Below, piece by piece: positions 11,235-22,288 of a stretch of DNA of 64,000 nt; position 1 is the first letter of the stretch, and each line of letters starts with the position of its first letter. The notes under the pieces are model-generated. The model was not told where the DNA came from. It searched no databases and saw only the letters and a list, made by a program, of their open reading frames with translations. The stretch is from Limnoperna fortunei. Taxonomy: Eukaryota > Mollusca > Bivalvia > Mytilida > Modiolidae. Location of the stretch: the NCBI GenBank assembly GCA_944474755.1, contig OX104117.1, forward strand, positions 74,500,926 through 74,564,925. The letters are read 5' to 3'. A program made the translations under genes and the position numbers.

Positions 11235-12165
11235 TATTTACAATCCAAATAATAAAAGGTATTGAAGAGCTTTAGTAAAATAAAATCCAAATTCAAAACA
11301 TAATACTAAGGCTTAGCTCATAGACTCGCCTGCATCAACAGGATTTTATCTTAATGAAGTTACATCAACGTTACAATATAAAAACTGCAGAAACTCATAG
11401 CATGGTTCTAGAGTGGAACTTTTGGCTAATTGATACAATTAGTGTTACTTTGCTTCCGTTAAACGGGAATTATTTAAAACTTTAAGATAATTAAATAAAA
11501 TCTTACCATTGAAAATCTCCAATTACATGCCGTATTGCCCCAAAGGTATAGTTGACATTAAAAATCTGTTTATTCATGGCTATAACTAGAGAGTGATTAA
11601 ATTTGTTTTTGAAACTGATATCAAAATTATATAACATGTCCTTACGCATGTTTTAAAATGGTGTTTAGACGAAGCGGAAGCAAGAAGGACTTTCTCGTAA
11701 TCTTGTTTCTCTGTAGATTTTGTTCTGTTTATTACTTTCTAATCTTCGTTAGGCACTCCCATGTTATACGAAACAATTTAAAACAAATCAACCATTATTG
11801 TAAAGTCTAACCCTAATAACTTTTTGGTCAACAATACGTTTGTACGCTACATTTGCAACTGTGTCATCCTGTCATCTATAAATCGTTAAAATAAACACAC
11901 ACGTGTCACCTTTTGTTTTGAGAATTGTTTGCTTCTAGCGTTAATAAATGTTTGAACCAGTTGATAACAATGTCATATTTTGTCTTTCCTCTTTACTTGA
12001 AAGTGTTCTAGGAAGGTTTTCCTGTCTTTCCCAGAATTAGGAACTTTTTGTTCAATTCAATTCCTCTATTTATTACGGTGCTGACTTCCATATTTAACAG
12101 TGTTGAATATTTTCACTATTTAATCTACAGATGATATTGCAATAAAAAAATACAACAAAGTTCCA
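11235..12165. other. No gene recognised
   Basis: AT-rich spacer. Nothing assignable. Confidence 0.55.
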
Positions 12166-12280
12166 GGCAACACATTTCGCAACGCCTTACGCGCGTTTCG
12201 TCTATTCAAGACTCATCAGAGGCGCTCTACTCACCCAAGAAATTGAAAATGCCAAACACTATATGAATATGAAGTTAGAT
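12166..12280 (+). repeat. Dispersed repeat with TACGCGCGTTTCGTCTA core
   Basis: TTACGCGCGTTTCGTCTA then AAGACTCATCAGAGGCGCTC. The same words recur three more times in the window. It is a familiar dispersed motif of mussel DNA (from memory, not checked). Confidence 0.5.
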
Positions 12281-12844
12281 GTATCCTATCACGTGTTATT
12301 TTATATTACGTTATATTATGTTGGTCATTAGTTAGCATTATTTGTTTCCAATGAATTATACTAGCTAGCCTTATTTAATGCAATATTAAATGCATGTTTG
12401 CATGGTTACTTTAAAAGAAGGTCAACGGACGAAAGTTTCGATTTCTCCTTTGCTATTCCTGCTCTGAACACGAAAAAAATGAAAAATCCATCTTATTTCT
12501 TATATATGTTTGAATTGCAAAATATAATTACTAATAAGTATGATTTCAATAATATGTTTTGGTTGATTCTTAATGTCTATGAATCTATAATTAGATGCAT
12601 CCGTAAACAAAACTGTCACAAAGAGAATTGAGAAGACCACTAAAATTAATTGGTCGGCTCAAAAATAAATTTAACATGCTTAAAAATACTAATCTTTAAA
12701 CTACAACAAAAATTTCAGACAATTTTTTGCCATCTTTTTCGCGTTCTATTTACAAACTGACAATAATGACATTCATGTGACGTCAACATCATATAGAGAG
12801 ACTTCACATGCCCACTTGAATTCAGAAGCCCTGTTCTATTACGA
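12281..12844. other. No gene recognised
   Basis: A 77-codon open frame at 12398-12631 (plus) has no recognisable domain or composition signal. I do not call it a gene. Confidence 0.5.
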
Positions 12845-13035
12845 AATCAACGAAATGGATCTTGCAAGAAGCGTGGCACTCTCCAAACACCTTAACACAA
12901 AGGACTGTTGCCTGGCTTTCCGTTTTATGACCTGACATCCATCCAACGAGAGCTCCAATATCCGCCACCCGGAGACGCGCTGGGCTACTTTGTGGGTCGG
13001 GCAGTGCAAGCCTTTACAATATGGTCCCAGCAGAT
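12845..13035 (-). mobile_element. Family B repeat, 5' half
   Basis: Contains GAAGCGTGGCACTCTCCAAA, CTGGCTTTCCGTTTTATGAC, GAGACGCGCTGGGCTACTTT and ATGGTCCCAGCAGA in the order seen in the full-length minus-strand copy at 50873-51295. The 3' half is missing. Confidence 0.8.
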
Positions 13036-13780
13036 ATTAGACCACTATATTTAAAAATGTGCAGTGACGAATCAGCTATCCGTAGATTTCTGATAAAAGC
13101 ATTTTTGTTCATCAAGAAACACAGTACTGTAACTTGATTACGCTTTGGAATCTTCTTTGATTTACCTTTATGTCCTCAGGACAGAGAAAGGAGTTATCTC
13201 TTCAGAACAGATTCGGAATCCATAAATCTATCTTTTTTCTATTTCTTTCTGCATCCACGGAAATATCAGTATTAGTTATAAATTTATTACAGCTCATTAC
13301 GAGTACTTAACAACTCTGCGAAAAGTCTAAGGTTTTACAAAATTTACTTATCTGCATTTTTAGCGGATTGCGAAAGGAAATAACATTTGGAGAGCTTCTA
13401 ATAGCATTAATACAATGCACTACAAATTGCCGCATAATGTACATCTTTATAGAAAGGTTTGCCTACAAATGATTGAGATCTTTGAAAAAAGATTGTTTTG
13501 AAAAACCTGTATTCCGATTCCATTAGTTACAGTATTGAATCATTAACTAGGTTATACATTATTTTAAGAAATCCGTACAACCCTTTTGTATTTGTTCTCG
13601 TCTTGAATGTGACCAAAGTACTGCTTTATAGAAGGTAATGAAAAATACAGGATACGAAGGAAACTGTCAGTCTAAGAAATCGACACGCTAGAGACGCAAT
13701 AACAAAAAAAAACTGTAAAATTTGATGTAGCGATCACTGATAAATGTGTAAAACGATTTTGGGGTAAAATTTCTAACACT
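13036..13780. other. No gene recognised
   Basis: AT-rich. Nothing assignable. Confidence 0.55.
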
Positions 13781-14343
13781 TGTTGTTGACTGGTGACTTT
13801 GATCTTTGATGGAATTCCTTCAGCATCCAGATGCGCACTTTTTGTGTTATTGTTATTTTTTGGCAACTGTGACCTTTTAAGTTCACGGATTGACCCTAAA
13901 ATCAATAGTTTTCTGATCTACTTAATATTTAGCATATATCCCAAAGTTTCATTGAAATTAAATGCAAACATTTTCCGATAGTGTCCCCAATGTCTTTTTT
14001 TGTAAACATTTCTAACATGTTTTGGCACTGTGACCTTGAAATGTGATCGTTTTCTCCAGAAATCGATCGGCTTCCTATCCCCGAAATATTCATTAATACC
14101 CCAAAGTTTAATTGGAATTAAGTTTCAATTCTAAAGTTTATCATCGACTGTGACCTCGACCTTTGACAGAATTCCTCCAGAATCAATAGGCTTCTTACCC
14201 TTTTTGATATGTAACAATATCCCAAAGTTTAAAGAAAAATACTAGCCTCTAGAAATAATATCCGGAAAACAAATCAGGACTGACGAACGGAAGACGAACA
14301 TGAGGACCACTATATACCCCGATTCTCGTGCAGCGGGGGTAAA
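13781..14343 (+). repeat. GTGACCTT-type internally tandem element with terminal hairpin
   Basis: Four diverged units begin with GTGACTTTGATCTTTGA or GTGACCTT-type words (about 13791, 13868, 14028, 14148). Each carries AATC.ATAG..TTCT and ATATCCCAAAGTTT..TTG. The right end is ATATACCCC, a loop of 16 bases, then GCGGGGGTAAA. It is non-coding. The body differs from the other two elements that share this terminal hairpin. Confidence 0.6.
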
Positions 14344-14354
14344 ATGAAGCATCT

Positions 14355-14440
14355 TAATTCTCGTCCTAAATATAGCTGAATTACTGCTCGTTGGACGTAA
14401 AGAAAACAATCAATCAATCAATCGATCAATATTTACATGT
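14355..14440 (+). mobile_element. Family B 3' tail
   Basis: TCGTCCTAAATATAGCTGAA then CTGCTCGTTGGACGTAAAG and a CAAT/GATC repeat tail. The tail directly abuts the end of the preceding GGGGGTA element, which suggests that element inserted into a family B copy. Confidence 0.75.
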
Positions 14441-15600
14441 ATCAATCAATCAAATGCACCTATCACTTTCTCAACCCAAACCATGTTTCCCTACCACCTT
14501 TTCAAATAAATACAAAAAACCTTTTCATCCAAGGCGACCACTATAATTTTTTACTACTTGTAGTTAAATCAGTTAATTAATGAACATAAATGAAAGCTGA
14601 CTGTTAAATTGAACTCATTATTAAAGAAGCTTCAGGCCTATTTTGAACTCCTACGTAAATCTTGCTGTATTATTATATTTTATGTAAGTCTAACAAAAAT
14701 AGAAATTTAAAATCATGAGATTGTTTTGACAGTGAAAAAATGATCGTTAACATTGAATTTTAGATTTTTTTGTATTTTAAAACAAGTTTGCAAAACTCCC
14801 ATTTTCTTTGAAACTTAATTTTCGAAAATAAGAAAGCTGTAATAACAATTTAGACTATGGAGTTAACTTGTGATTACAAAATGATCATTTATTTGCCTAC
14901 GATAATGGTTGTTGTTTGTCATTGTTTCTATTTTGAAATCTCATTAACTTCCTCGTTTGAAATGAATTTTTAAAATTGCAATATATTGAGACAATTTGGA
15001 ACTGGATCAACTGCTAATATGCGATCATGTATAGAAAGTGACAGCTTTAGCTTGTTAGTTTCTTCTTTGAATTGTCTTTAAGAGTAATTGATCTTTTCAC
15101 TGTATTGACTAAACGAAAGACTTTACTAAAAAATTCAATCTTCTAATAAAAAAAGCAATTACACAGAAAGTTAATATTATTTGCTGACGCTTTCAATTAT
15201 TCGTAAATTTAAAGACCTCCAGCTTAAAACGCATGTCATTTTCTAAATTGGAATGCCCGTTAGACTAGATGGTATTTTATGAAAATCCGTTCCTTTTAGA
15301 AACAATTTTTCTCTACAAATGAACTAACCTAAGGGAACCTTAGGGAAATTCAGAAGCAAACAAAACTTCTTTCAGCCGATTCTTTTGTAATGCAAATACA
15401 AACTAGATTGTAACAAGTTAAAGACATGTATTATTTAAATTAAAATATTTAATTTGAAAATTTTTTTAAAATGTACAATTTTATATGATACTGATCTTGA
15501 TTTTTGGCGGGCATGAATGAATTTATTTCAGAAATGAAGGGGATAATTTTCTACTTGATAGCTATATACAGTAACAGTAAACAGCGAACTGACATGAACA
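14441..15600. other. No gene recognised
   Basis: AT-rich. Nothing assignable. Confidence 0.55.
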
Positions 15601-15690
15601 CAATTGTTAAAATTGATTGATTGATTGATTGATTTGATTAATTAGTGATTAGTGTCCAGCGAGCAATATATCATCTATAATCAAGAGGAG
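15601..15690 (-). mobile_element. Family B 3' tail (minus)
   Basis: GATTGATTGATTGATT tail followed by GTGTCCAGCGAGCAATAT, which is the reverse of the family B 3' end. The body is not recognisable beyond 15690. Confidence 0.6.
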
Positions 15691-15829
15691 AACAAGATTA
15701 CCCACACTAAGTTGACAAGGAAAGACGTATGACGCGTCGATCACAATTACGACTGCTACTGTAAAATATGGAGTAATTGATAATGGCCGATAATTTAGTC
15801 CTTTGTAGCATATACAGTTAGTATCTTTT

Positions 15830-16155
15830 TTAATAGGTTGTCAGGTCATAATACGGAAAGCCTGGCCGCGGACCATAGTGGGTAACGTGTTTGGAGAGTG
15901 CCACGCTCCTTGCACGATAAATATTCCTTTTGTAGATTTCGAAAAAGAGTAGGCTCATTGTAGCCGCTACAAAAGGCTGAATTATCCGACCCTACCCAAT
16001 ACTCCGTACTTTTCCAGTGGCAGTCAAAATTGTGTTCCCTGTGTCCCATCTCACCCCTTTTTCAATTGATGTATTGTTTGTTAACTTGTTCCGGTCCTGA
16101 ATATAGCTGAAATACTGCTCGCTGGACGGAACGCAAACATCCAATCAATCAATCT
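15830..16155 (+). mobile_element. Family B repeat, near-complete 3' two-thirds
   Basis: Contains GTCATAATACGGAAAGCCTG, GGAGAGTGCCACGCTCCTTG, TTGTAGCCGCTACAAAAGGC, TTCCAGTGGCAGTC, CTGAATATAGCTGAAATACT and GCTCGCTGGACG, ending in CAATCAATCAATC. This is one of the better copies, lacking the first ~110 bases. Confidence 0.85.
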
Positions 16156-16244
16156 ATCGTTTTAATTAGGCAAATCAACAATCAAAATAAATAGAATATT
16201 AGAAGATTATGTCCACATAATTCGATTTTGTGTGATCGGGCTTT

Positions 16245-16650
16245 CTGTATAATGACTTGACACCAACAACGAGAGGGTCTCCCCAATCCACCACCGAGGA
16301 CGCCCTATGCTGATGTGTGGGTCAATCACTGGGAAAATAGCAATGAAAACCGACCGAACAACAAGAGCCTAAAGGCAAGGGACAGTTACAAATCCTAATA
16401 TAGACAAACACAAAGAAAAACCAAAAACATAAAACACAGAAAGAGAGTAACCCGAACCCAATAAAAACCATGGATGAACTCAGGTGCTCCGGACGAGTAA
16501 GCAGTGCCTGCCTCTAATTAGACACCCGTCGAGTTACTCATTGTCTTGTCTAGGGAAAAGTCAATCCAGGATTAAGAAACACTACCTATGACTCAGCGAA
16601 AATGTCAGATCTTATTTGAAACCCTCCCCAATATGGTCCCAGAGGTGCAT
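16245..16650 (-). mobile_element. Family B head split by a Penelope-like tail
   Basis: AACGAGAGGGTCTCCCCAAT and GTGTGGGTCAATCACTGGGA at 16268-16330 resume after a foreign block as CCCTCCCCAATATGGTCCCAG at about 16622-16642. Together they match the 5' end of family B on the minus strand. The interruption is 16344-16618. Confidence 0.75.
16344..16618 (-). mobile_element. Solo 3' tail of the Penelope-like element
   Basis: The reverse complement matches 22026-22288 base for base over long stretches: GCTGAGTCATAGGTAGTGTT, GTGTCTAATTAGAGGCAGGC, CGTCCGGAGCACCTGAG, ending GGTCGGTTTTC. It begins just beyond the RT stop codon and so lacks all coding sequence. That is a 5'-truncated retro-insertion. 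Confidence 0.85.
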
Positions 16651-16960
16651 TTGAAATTACTTTTAATTTAATGTCGCAGTTAACGTATAATGTGGTACCT
16701 TTTGAAGTAAGCTTTATTTCAAGACTATTTTCTTTTGATAAGAAAGCAGAAATTCTTTCCAATTATTAATACAATAAATGATTATTATGCTGTGAAGATT
16801 ATTGGATAACCTATTACTGACAGATGGTGTATGGTAAAAAACCCACAAACTTGCACACTACAATAATGGAAAGTATATGTTGAGGATGCCATAAAAACTA
16901 CATTAATGAACCATTTCTTTAAAAATCCATGTACCAAGTAGGAATCGTTGCTGTAGTTAA
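16651..16960. other. No gene recognised
   Basis: Short AT-rich spacer. Nothing assignable. Confidence 0.5.
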
Positions 16961-17160
16961 TTTGTTTGGTTGTTGCTTCTCGAGTTTGCTGGTGTCAGGG
17001 ACTTGTGGATTGTCTCATTGGTGTTCTAAACTTAATTTGTTATTCATTTACATGTAATAACTTAGAAAACTTAAATAATTGCACTACACATGTGGTTGGT
17101 GTGGGAAAATATCTGTCAAGCAAGATTTTCCTTCAGCACCAATCTTTGTTATGATGAATA
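16961..17160 (+). repeat. Possible mussel-type dispersed repeat fragment
   Basis: TGGTGTCAGGGACTTGTGGA followed by TTGTCTCATTGG is a word I associate with dispersed mussel repeats. The assignment rests on memory only. An open frame through it has no recognisable domain. Confidence 0.3.
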
Positions 17161-17184
17161 AATAAATAATGCGATGCTTGATTT

Positions 17185-17740
17185 AATGTTTACTGTACGT
17201 CCAGCCAGCAGTATTTCAGCTTTTAAATAAACTGTTCAAAGTACACACCCGTATGCTTAGCTTTCAAAGTTGTTCAGATAAAAGCACAGCCATACGAAGC
17301 ACTTACACATTAAAAACGAATAAGTACGCGGCTTGGTTGTGTCAAAACATCTGACGTCTACATGTACATAGGAATTTTATTCTATATCTTTAATTAATAG
17401 TCCTTAGTATTACTTAAGTAAATACATGTATGTCTATTGCTTTATATCGCTGCTGTCCCAAAATTAACTTGCTCATATACTTGACTACAAGCAACATGTG
17501 GAGAGTCGTTTTTAATTCAAAACGCGGTCTTCATATAGCATGGTGTAATAGGTAGGAGCAAAAAAGTTACCTTTTGTAGCGCCACAAAGAGTTTACTCCT
17601 ATTCGAAATATATTAAAGAGTTCTTAATCGTGCAAAGAGAATTGGATTATCAAAACAATCTGCGTTGATGCTAGAATTCGTAACCAGGAGACGAGCTGGG
17701 CAGCTCTGTGATTCCAGGACTGGGAACACTCATAGTACGT
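17185..17740 (-). mobile_element. Family B, diverged and expanded copy
   Basis: The 3' end is at 17185-17235 (ACTGTACGTCCAGCCAGCAG then TATTTCAGC), the middle at 17560-17610 (ACCTTTTGTAGCGCCACAAA) and the head at 17685-17735 (GACGAGCTGGGCAGCTCTGT). About 320 unmatched bases lie between tail and middle, so either an insertion split it or these are two copies. Confidence 0.5.
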
Positions 17741-18169
17741 TCGTGGTAACGCTTCATGATAAAAGTGTGCAAACGTAAAAGAATGAATTTAACTAGAATG
17801 TTTACATTACTTCATTTAAAAATACCGGGGTTGCGATTGAAATCGAGCACAGTGTATTTGTTTATTAAAATTAATATGCGTTGTTTGTGGACTTCGTAAA
17901 GGAAGCATAGGTTCTTCGTAGCTAACTGCTTCATTGAGAAATTTCAAGAACGATTCTATATCATTTGTAACAAGTTGAACCAAAACAGATATTTGGACTA
18001 AGAGAGAAAGGAAACAAGACCAAGAACTAGATGAAATATCTAACTGGCTACGAACAGTAAGGTGTGCAACGTCGCATTAGGAATCATATACATTGCAATA
18101 ATGATTAACCTTAATCCGGTACATACGGTTTGTGTTGCGATAATCATTGTGCACACTATAAAACCTGGT
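17741..18169. other. No gene recognised
   Basis: AT-rich spacer. GTGTGCAA (18063) and TTGTGCACAC (18147) form a weak inverted pair. Nothing else. Confidence 0.5.
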
Positions 18170-18437
18170 TTAAGGTATCCGGACCATAATTGACCACGTG
18201 ATCATATTTGATGTCCCGGATGTCCATTGTATTTCAATGGAGCAGACCTCGGTAATTTCCGGCAAACATCGGAAATACTATTTGAGTAACTAACTTTTTT
18301 TGCTCTGAAATGTATACATTGACTCAAAATATTTTATTTGTATCATTAATTGGCAATACATTGATTGAATAAAGCTGTATTTCTTTGTCGAAAAATGAAA
18401 TTGAACCGTGACTTGAATTATGGGTCGGATACCTTAA
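18170..18437. mobile_element. TTAA-flanked MITE, 268 bp
   Basis: The left end is TTAA then GGTATCCGGACCATAATT (18174-18191). The right end, read inward, is TTAA then GGTATCCGACCCATAATT, so 16 of 18 terminal bases match. The TTAA at 18170-18173 and 18434-18437 fit a target duplication of the piggyBac type. There is no coding capacity. The first six bases, TTAAGG, match the larger element at 34831. Confidence 0.75.
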
Positions 18438-19560
18438 CCCACCATTTTATTTTGAAATGCAAGAACAAGTCAGGACCGTTGCTATAGTTTTAGTTCCTTT
18501 TTCTCAAGGTTGTCGGTTTCTTAGACTTTGATTTGTGTTTCCTCTGTGTTAAGTAATTTGTTATTACCTTCAGTCATGAAAGACATAGTTAATAGAAATA
18601 TTTCTAAATGTCACTTTTGTATTAAAGAATGTGTACGTGTTGCTGGCATTAATCACAATTCAAATAAACAATATATCTGTTTCTATTGTTTTTAGTTCTT
18701 GTTTAATCTTCAAAAATCATTTACATCTTCTTTGATTCACCTGAACAGATAAAATTAAATAGTATTTCTAACGGCATTTTCTGTATGAAGTCTTTGTATT
18801 ATTTATCAATGTATATCTGTGTTATCAATAGAGTATTGTCTGATTATCAGAATGCTAAAGTAATTTTATTAATTTTTTGCAAAATACCAGACGTTGACAG
18901 GCTTACAGAAAACCCATAGAAACAAGTGAAAGATAAAGAATTTGTAAACTAGAGGGTAAAACTTATATGGAACTAACTAAACTCAATACATGAGATTATA
19001 CATTGAAGAAAGGGGGCAGTCGAATCTAATTTTGAGACGGGTTATTCATTTTACATGACTATAATAAGTACGTGACACCGAAGTATATATATATATATGT
19101 AATTTAAAATGTAGACAACCCTCAAGGTCCGACAGAACCGAGATAGTTATTTCAGCGCTTCAATTGGATTCTAAAATATTTTTGTCGTTACAAAGGCAAA
19201 ATAGTGATGTTGAAATGATTAGTCTGCAAAATATATAAAATAATTCAATGAAGACAATTTCATCAATATAATTAATATATTTGCCGAAGTTTGAGTTGAA
19301 AAGTAGCATTATTTTTGTTAAGTTGCGAGTCCTTTAACTTAATCTTAGTAAATCATGTTTCGTTGAATGATAACAATATGGGAAAGTTTTAGTGCCTATG
19401 TAATCATTTCTGCTGATTCATTAAAATGACTAGAAAAAAACTCGGAAATTTTACACTGGACAACTGACGATTGCGTCAAACAACATTATGTTTATAATGT
19501 AGAGAAGCTCTCCAGACAATAAAAATCGCCAATTTATTAAACGATGGTTTAAATATTTGC
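18438..19560. other. No gene recognised
   Basis: AT-rich, with a short (TA)n run at 19086-19099. Nothing assignable. Confidence 0.55.
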
Positions 19561-20010
19561 TTAAAATCCAGCGATCAATGATTTAGCCAAATTCAGGACA
19601 AGAATAATAAATAACAACTAAAAAAGGGTGACCAACGAGCTTCAAATTTTGACAGCCTCAAACAGTACATCAATTCGGGAAATATGGACCAAAAGGTTAA
19701 AATTTTGAATGTCACCGACAAGTGTGGGGTATGGGTAGAGGCGGAAAATTTGGCATTTGCACGGGCAAAAAGGAGCCTACTCATATCGACATCTACAAAA
19801 GAGGTTTTTATCGTATATCTGCCTACCCAATACTGCATACATTGCCAGTGAAGGTTAAGTTTTGTTTTCTATACCACATCCCACCCGTCTTACGTTGCTT
19901 TATGTTGATTTATTGTTTGTTAACTTGTTCTCGTACTGACTATAAATGAAATACAGCTCACTGGACGTAAAAGAAATCCAGTCAATACATCATTCAACAA
20001 ATCAATCAAT
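19561..20010. mobile_element. Two family B pieces in opposite orientation
   Basis: 19565-19665 reads as a minus-strand tail (AATCCAGCGATCAATGATTT, TTCAGGACAAGAATAATAAA). From about 19735 a plus-strand body follows (GAGCCTACTCATATCGAC region, CTACCCAATACTGCATAC, ACTGGACGTAAAAG and a CAAT tail at 19980-20010). The arrangement is either two abutting insertions or an inversion inside one copy. Confidence 0.55.
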
Positions 20011-20700
20011 CAAGATTTCAAAAACACACTTTTTTTATAACAAGTTCTGTCTCAAGTCCACTTTGCAGTCAATGTAACTTTTAAACACAACTCTTTTTCC
20101 ATACTGAGCAATATAGTAGCAAATTATACACATTTAAGACATTTTGTTAACGTTTAATTAATATCTGTTTCATATTTCGAAACAGAATAAAATAACAAGA
20201 TATAAAGATTCTTTTGTTCTTTTTTATATTCTCTTCAAGTGGACAACAACAAATACATCATAATGCACAATATGAGGATTTTTCAGCCTTGGCGGGAGGA
20301 ATTGAGATCAGTTTGTTGTCACGAAACACCATATAACCTAGCAAATTTGTGTGTAGACATGCTTCTCTTATTAAAGGAACTAAAAATTAAAAATATATAT
20401 TTCAACAAGTTCCAAATAAATGAGGACTAATTCCTTAAACTTTTCAAAAATTTTGAAACATTCCAACTAAATTTAGACTTAAATGACAATGATGAATTAA
20501 ACAGTTAAGTAATGAAATTAAAATAGGATATCAACAATCTCCAACACTGAAAAAGTAAACCAGCAGTAATATTAATCTGTAATTTTACTTACTAGTAAAC
20601 ACACTCAATATTCTAGTAACACCGAAACAACCAATTTAGATACAAGGCGATAATGCTAAAATATGGCGTTAAACTCCCCTAAAAAAACATCAAAACTAAA
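20011..20700. other. No gene recognised
   Basis: AT-rich. The open frame at 20239-20430 has no recognisable similarity. It sits where the N-terminal region of the RT element would be expected, but I cannot align it. Confidence 0.45.
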
Positions 20701-20778
20701 ATTGTAAAATTTCTTGTTTAAAATGGATATTATATATAAATTGTAAAATTTCTTGTTTAAAATGGATATTATATATTA
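20701..20778 (+). repeat. 39-bp tandem duplication
   Basis: ATTGTAAAATTTCTTGTTTA and the following AAATGGATATTATATATA occur twice in direct tandem (20701 and 20740). The second copy runs into the RT coding remnant. Confidence 0.9.
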
Positions 20779-22019
20779 TATAGAGTGTTTAATTAATGAG
20801 TTAGGCATTGATAGTTCACTGGGCAATCCTACTTACACATTCACTGCGCTTTCAAAAGAGGAGATTATTGAAAATCACAAATCGGTATTGGCATCCTTTG
20901 ATCTCAAAATCAGAGTCGAAGATTGTGATCTCCCTTTATTGTATTGGATTCCTAAACTTCACAAAAATCCATACAAACAGCGTTTCATAGCAGGATCGTC
21001 TAAGTGTACTACCAAAACACTATCGCAACTCCTGACTACTATTTTAACAACAGTAAAAACGGGACTTCAAAAATACAGTGACATTTGCTACTCCAGAAGT
21101 GGAATAAATGAAATGTGGATATTAAAAAATATTAAAAAATTCAAAGGACCTGATAGACAAATTGAGGTCTGGATCTCTTTCCCATTGTAACAGCATTAAA
21201 ACATTTGATTTTTCGACACTCTATACGGCCATCCCTCATACGCAGCTTAAAACCAGGCTAAAAGATCTTATAAAACGCTGACGATATAAATACCTGGTAA
21301 TTAGTCATGACAGATCTTACTTCGTCATCAATGACTCCAAAGCTAATACTAGATATACTGAAGACCAAGTCTGTCACATGTTAGATTTTCTAATTGACAA
21401 CATATTCGTCATATTTGGAGGACATGTTTTTCAACAGACTGTTGGTATTCCAATGGGTACTAATTGTGCTCCTCTCCTCGCCGACCTGTTTTTGTACTCC
21501 TATGAGGCTGAGTTCCTAGAAGGCCTACTGAAGAAGAAAGAAAAGACTCTGGCCCAGACCTTTAATTTCACATTCCGCTATATTGATGATGTTTTGTCCC
21601 TCAACAATGCTAAATTTGGTGACTATTTACATTCAATTTACCCTAGCGAGCTTGAAATTAAAGACACCACCAATACACTAATATCAGCCTCTTACTTAGA
21701 CCTTCTTCTAGAAATAGACTCAGGAAAACTACAAACTAGGCTCTACGACAAACGTGATGACTTCAACTTCCCAATTGTCAACTTCCCGTTCATCGACAGC
21801 AACATTCCAGCAGCTCCAGCGTATGGTGTGTACATTTCACAACTTGTACGTTATTCTAGATCCTGCGATCGTTATTCAGATTTTCTAGACCGATCACTGC
21901 TGTTGACTGCTAAACTACTCAAACAAGGGTTTGTTGTACCTAGGTTGATGTTATCTCTCCAGAAGTTCTATGGTCGGCACCACAACTTAATTGATCGTTA
22001 CCGGAAATCAGTGTCTTAA
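20765..22019 (+). pseudogene. Penelope-like reverse transcriptase, best-preserved copy
   Basis: Encodes most of an RT. In order: YYIECLINELGIDSSLG (fingers), IPKLHKNPYKQRFIAGSS at 20948-21001 (the conserved LPK.HK-type motif of Penelope-like RTs), FDFSTLYTAIP with the motif A Asp at 21204-21236, GIPMGTNCAPLLADL (motif B) at 21444-21488, and YIDDV, the catalytic box, at 21579-21593. A C-terminal thumb-like region ends RYRKSVS at 22019. One +1 frameshift lies between about 21165 and 21200, and one TGA stop at 21279-21281. Otherwise the 3' 213 codons are open. The N-terminal ~200 codons seen in the copies at 40755 and 55264 are missing. No GIY-YIG endonuclease follows the RT. The assignment to Penelope-like elements rests on motif order and the IPKLHK block. 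A related RT clade is possible. Confidence 0.8.
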
Positions 22020-22288
22020 ATACGATCTGACATTTTCGCTGAGTCATAGGTAGTGTTTCCTATTCCTGGATTTGACTTTTCCCTAGACAAGACAATGAGT
22101 AACTCAACGGGTGTCTAATTAGAGGCAGGCACTGCTTACTCGTCCGGAGCACCTGAGTGCACCCATGGTTTTTATTGGGTTCGGGTTACTCTCTGTGTTT
22201 TATGTTTTTGATTTTTGTGTTGTGTTTGTCTATATCCGGATTTGTAACTGTCCCTTGGTTTTTGGCTCTTGTTGTTAGGTCGGTTTTC
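22020..22288 (+). mobile_element. Non-coding 3' tail of the Penelope-like element
   Basis: Shared with 16344-16618 and 63022-63190 (both minus) and in part with 56045-56120. It ends GGTCGGTTTTC in every copy that reaches the end. That marks the 3' terminus of the element and a ~265-base 3' untranslated region. Confidence 0.85.

Noticed and set aside
12398..12631. 77-codon plus-strand frame
   Set aside because: No domain, no context, AT-driven composition.
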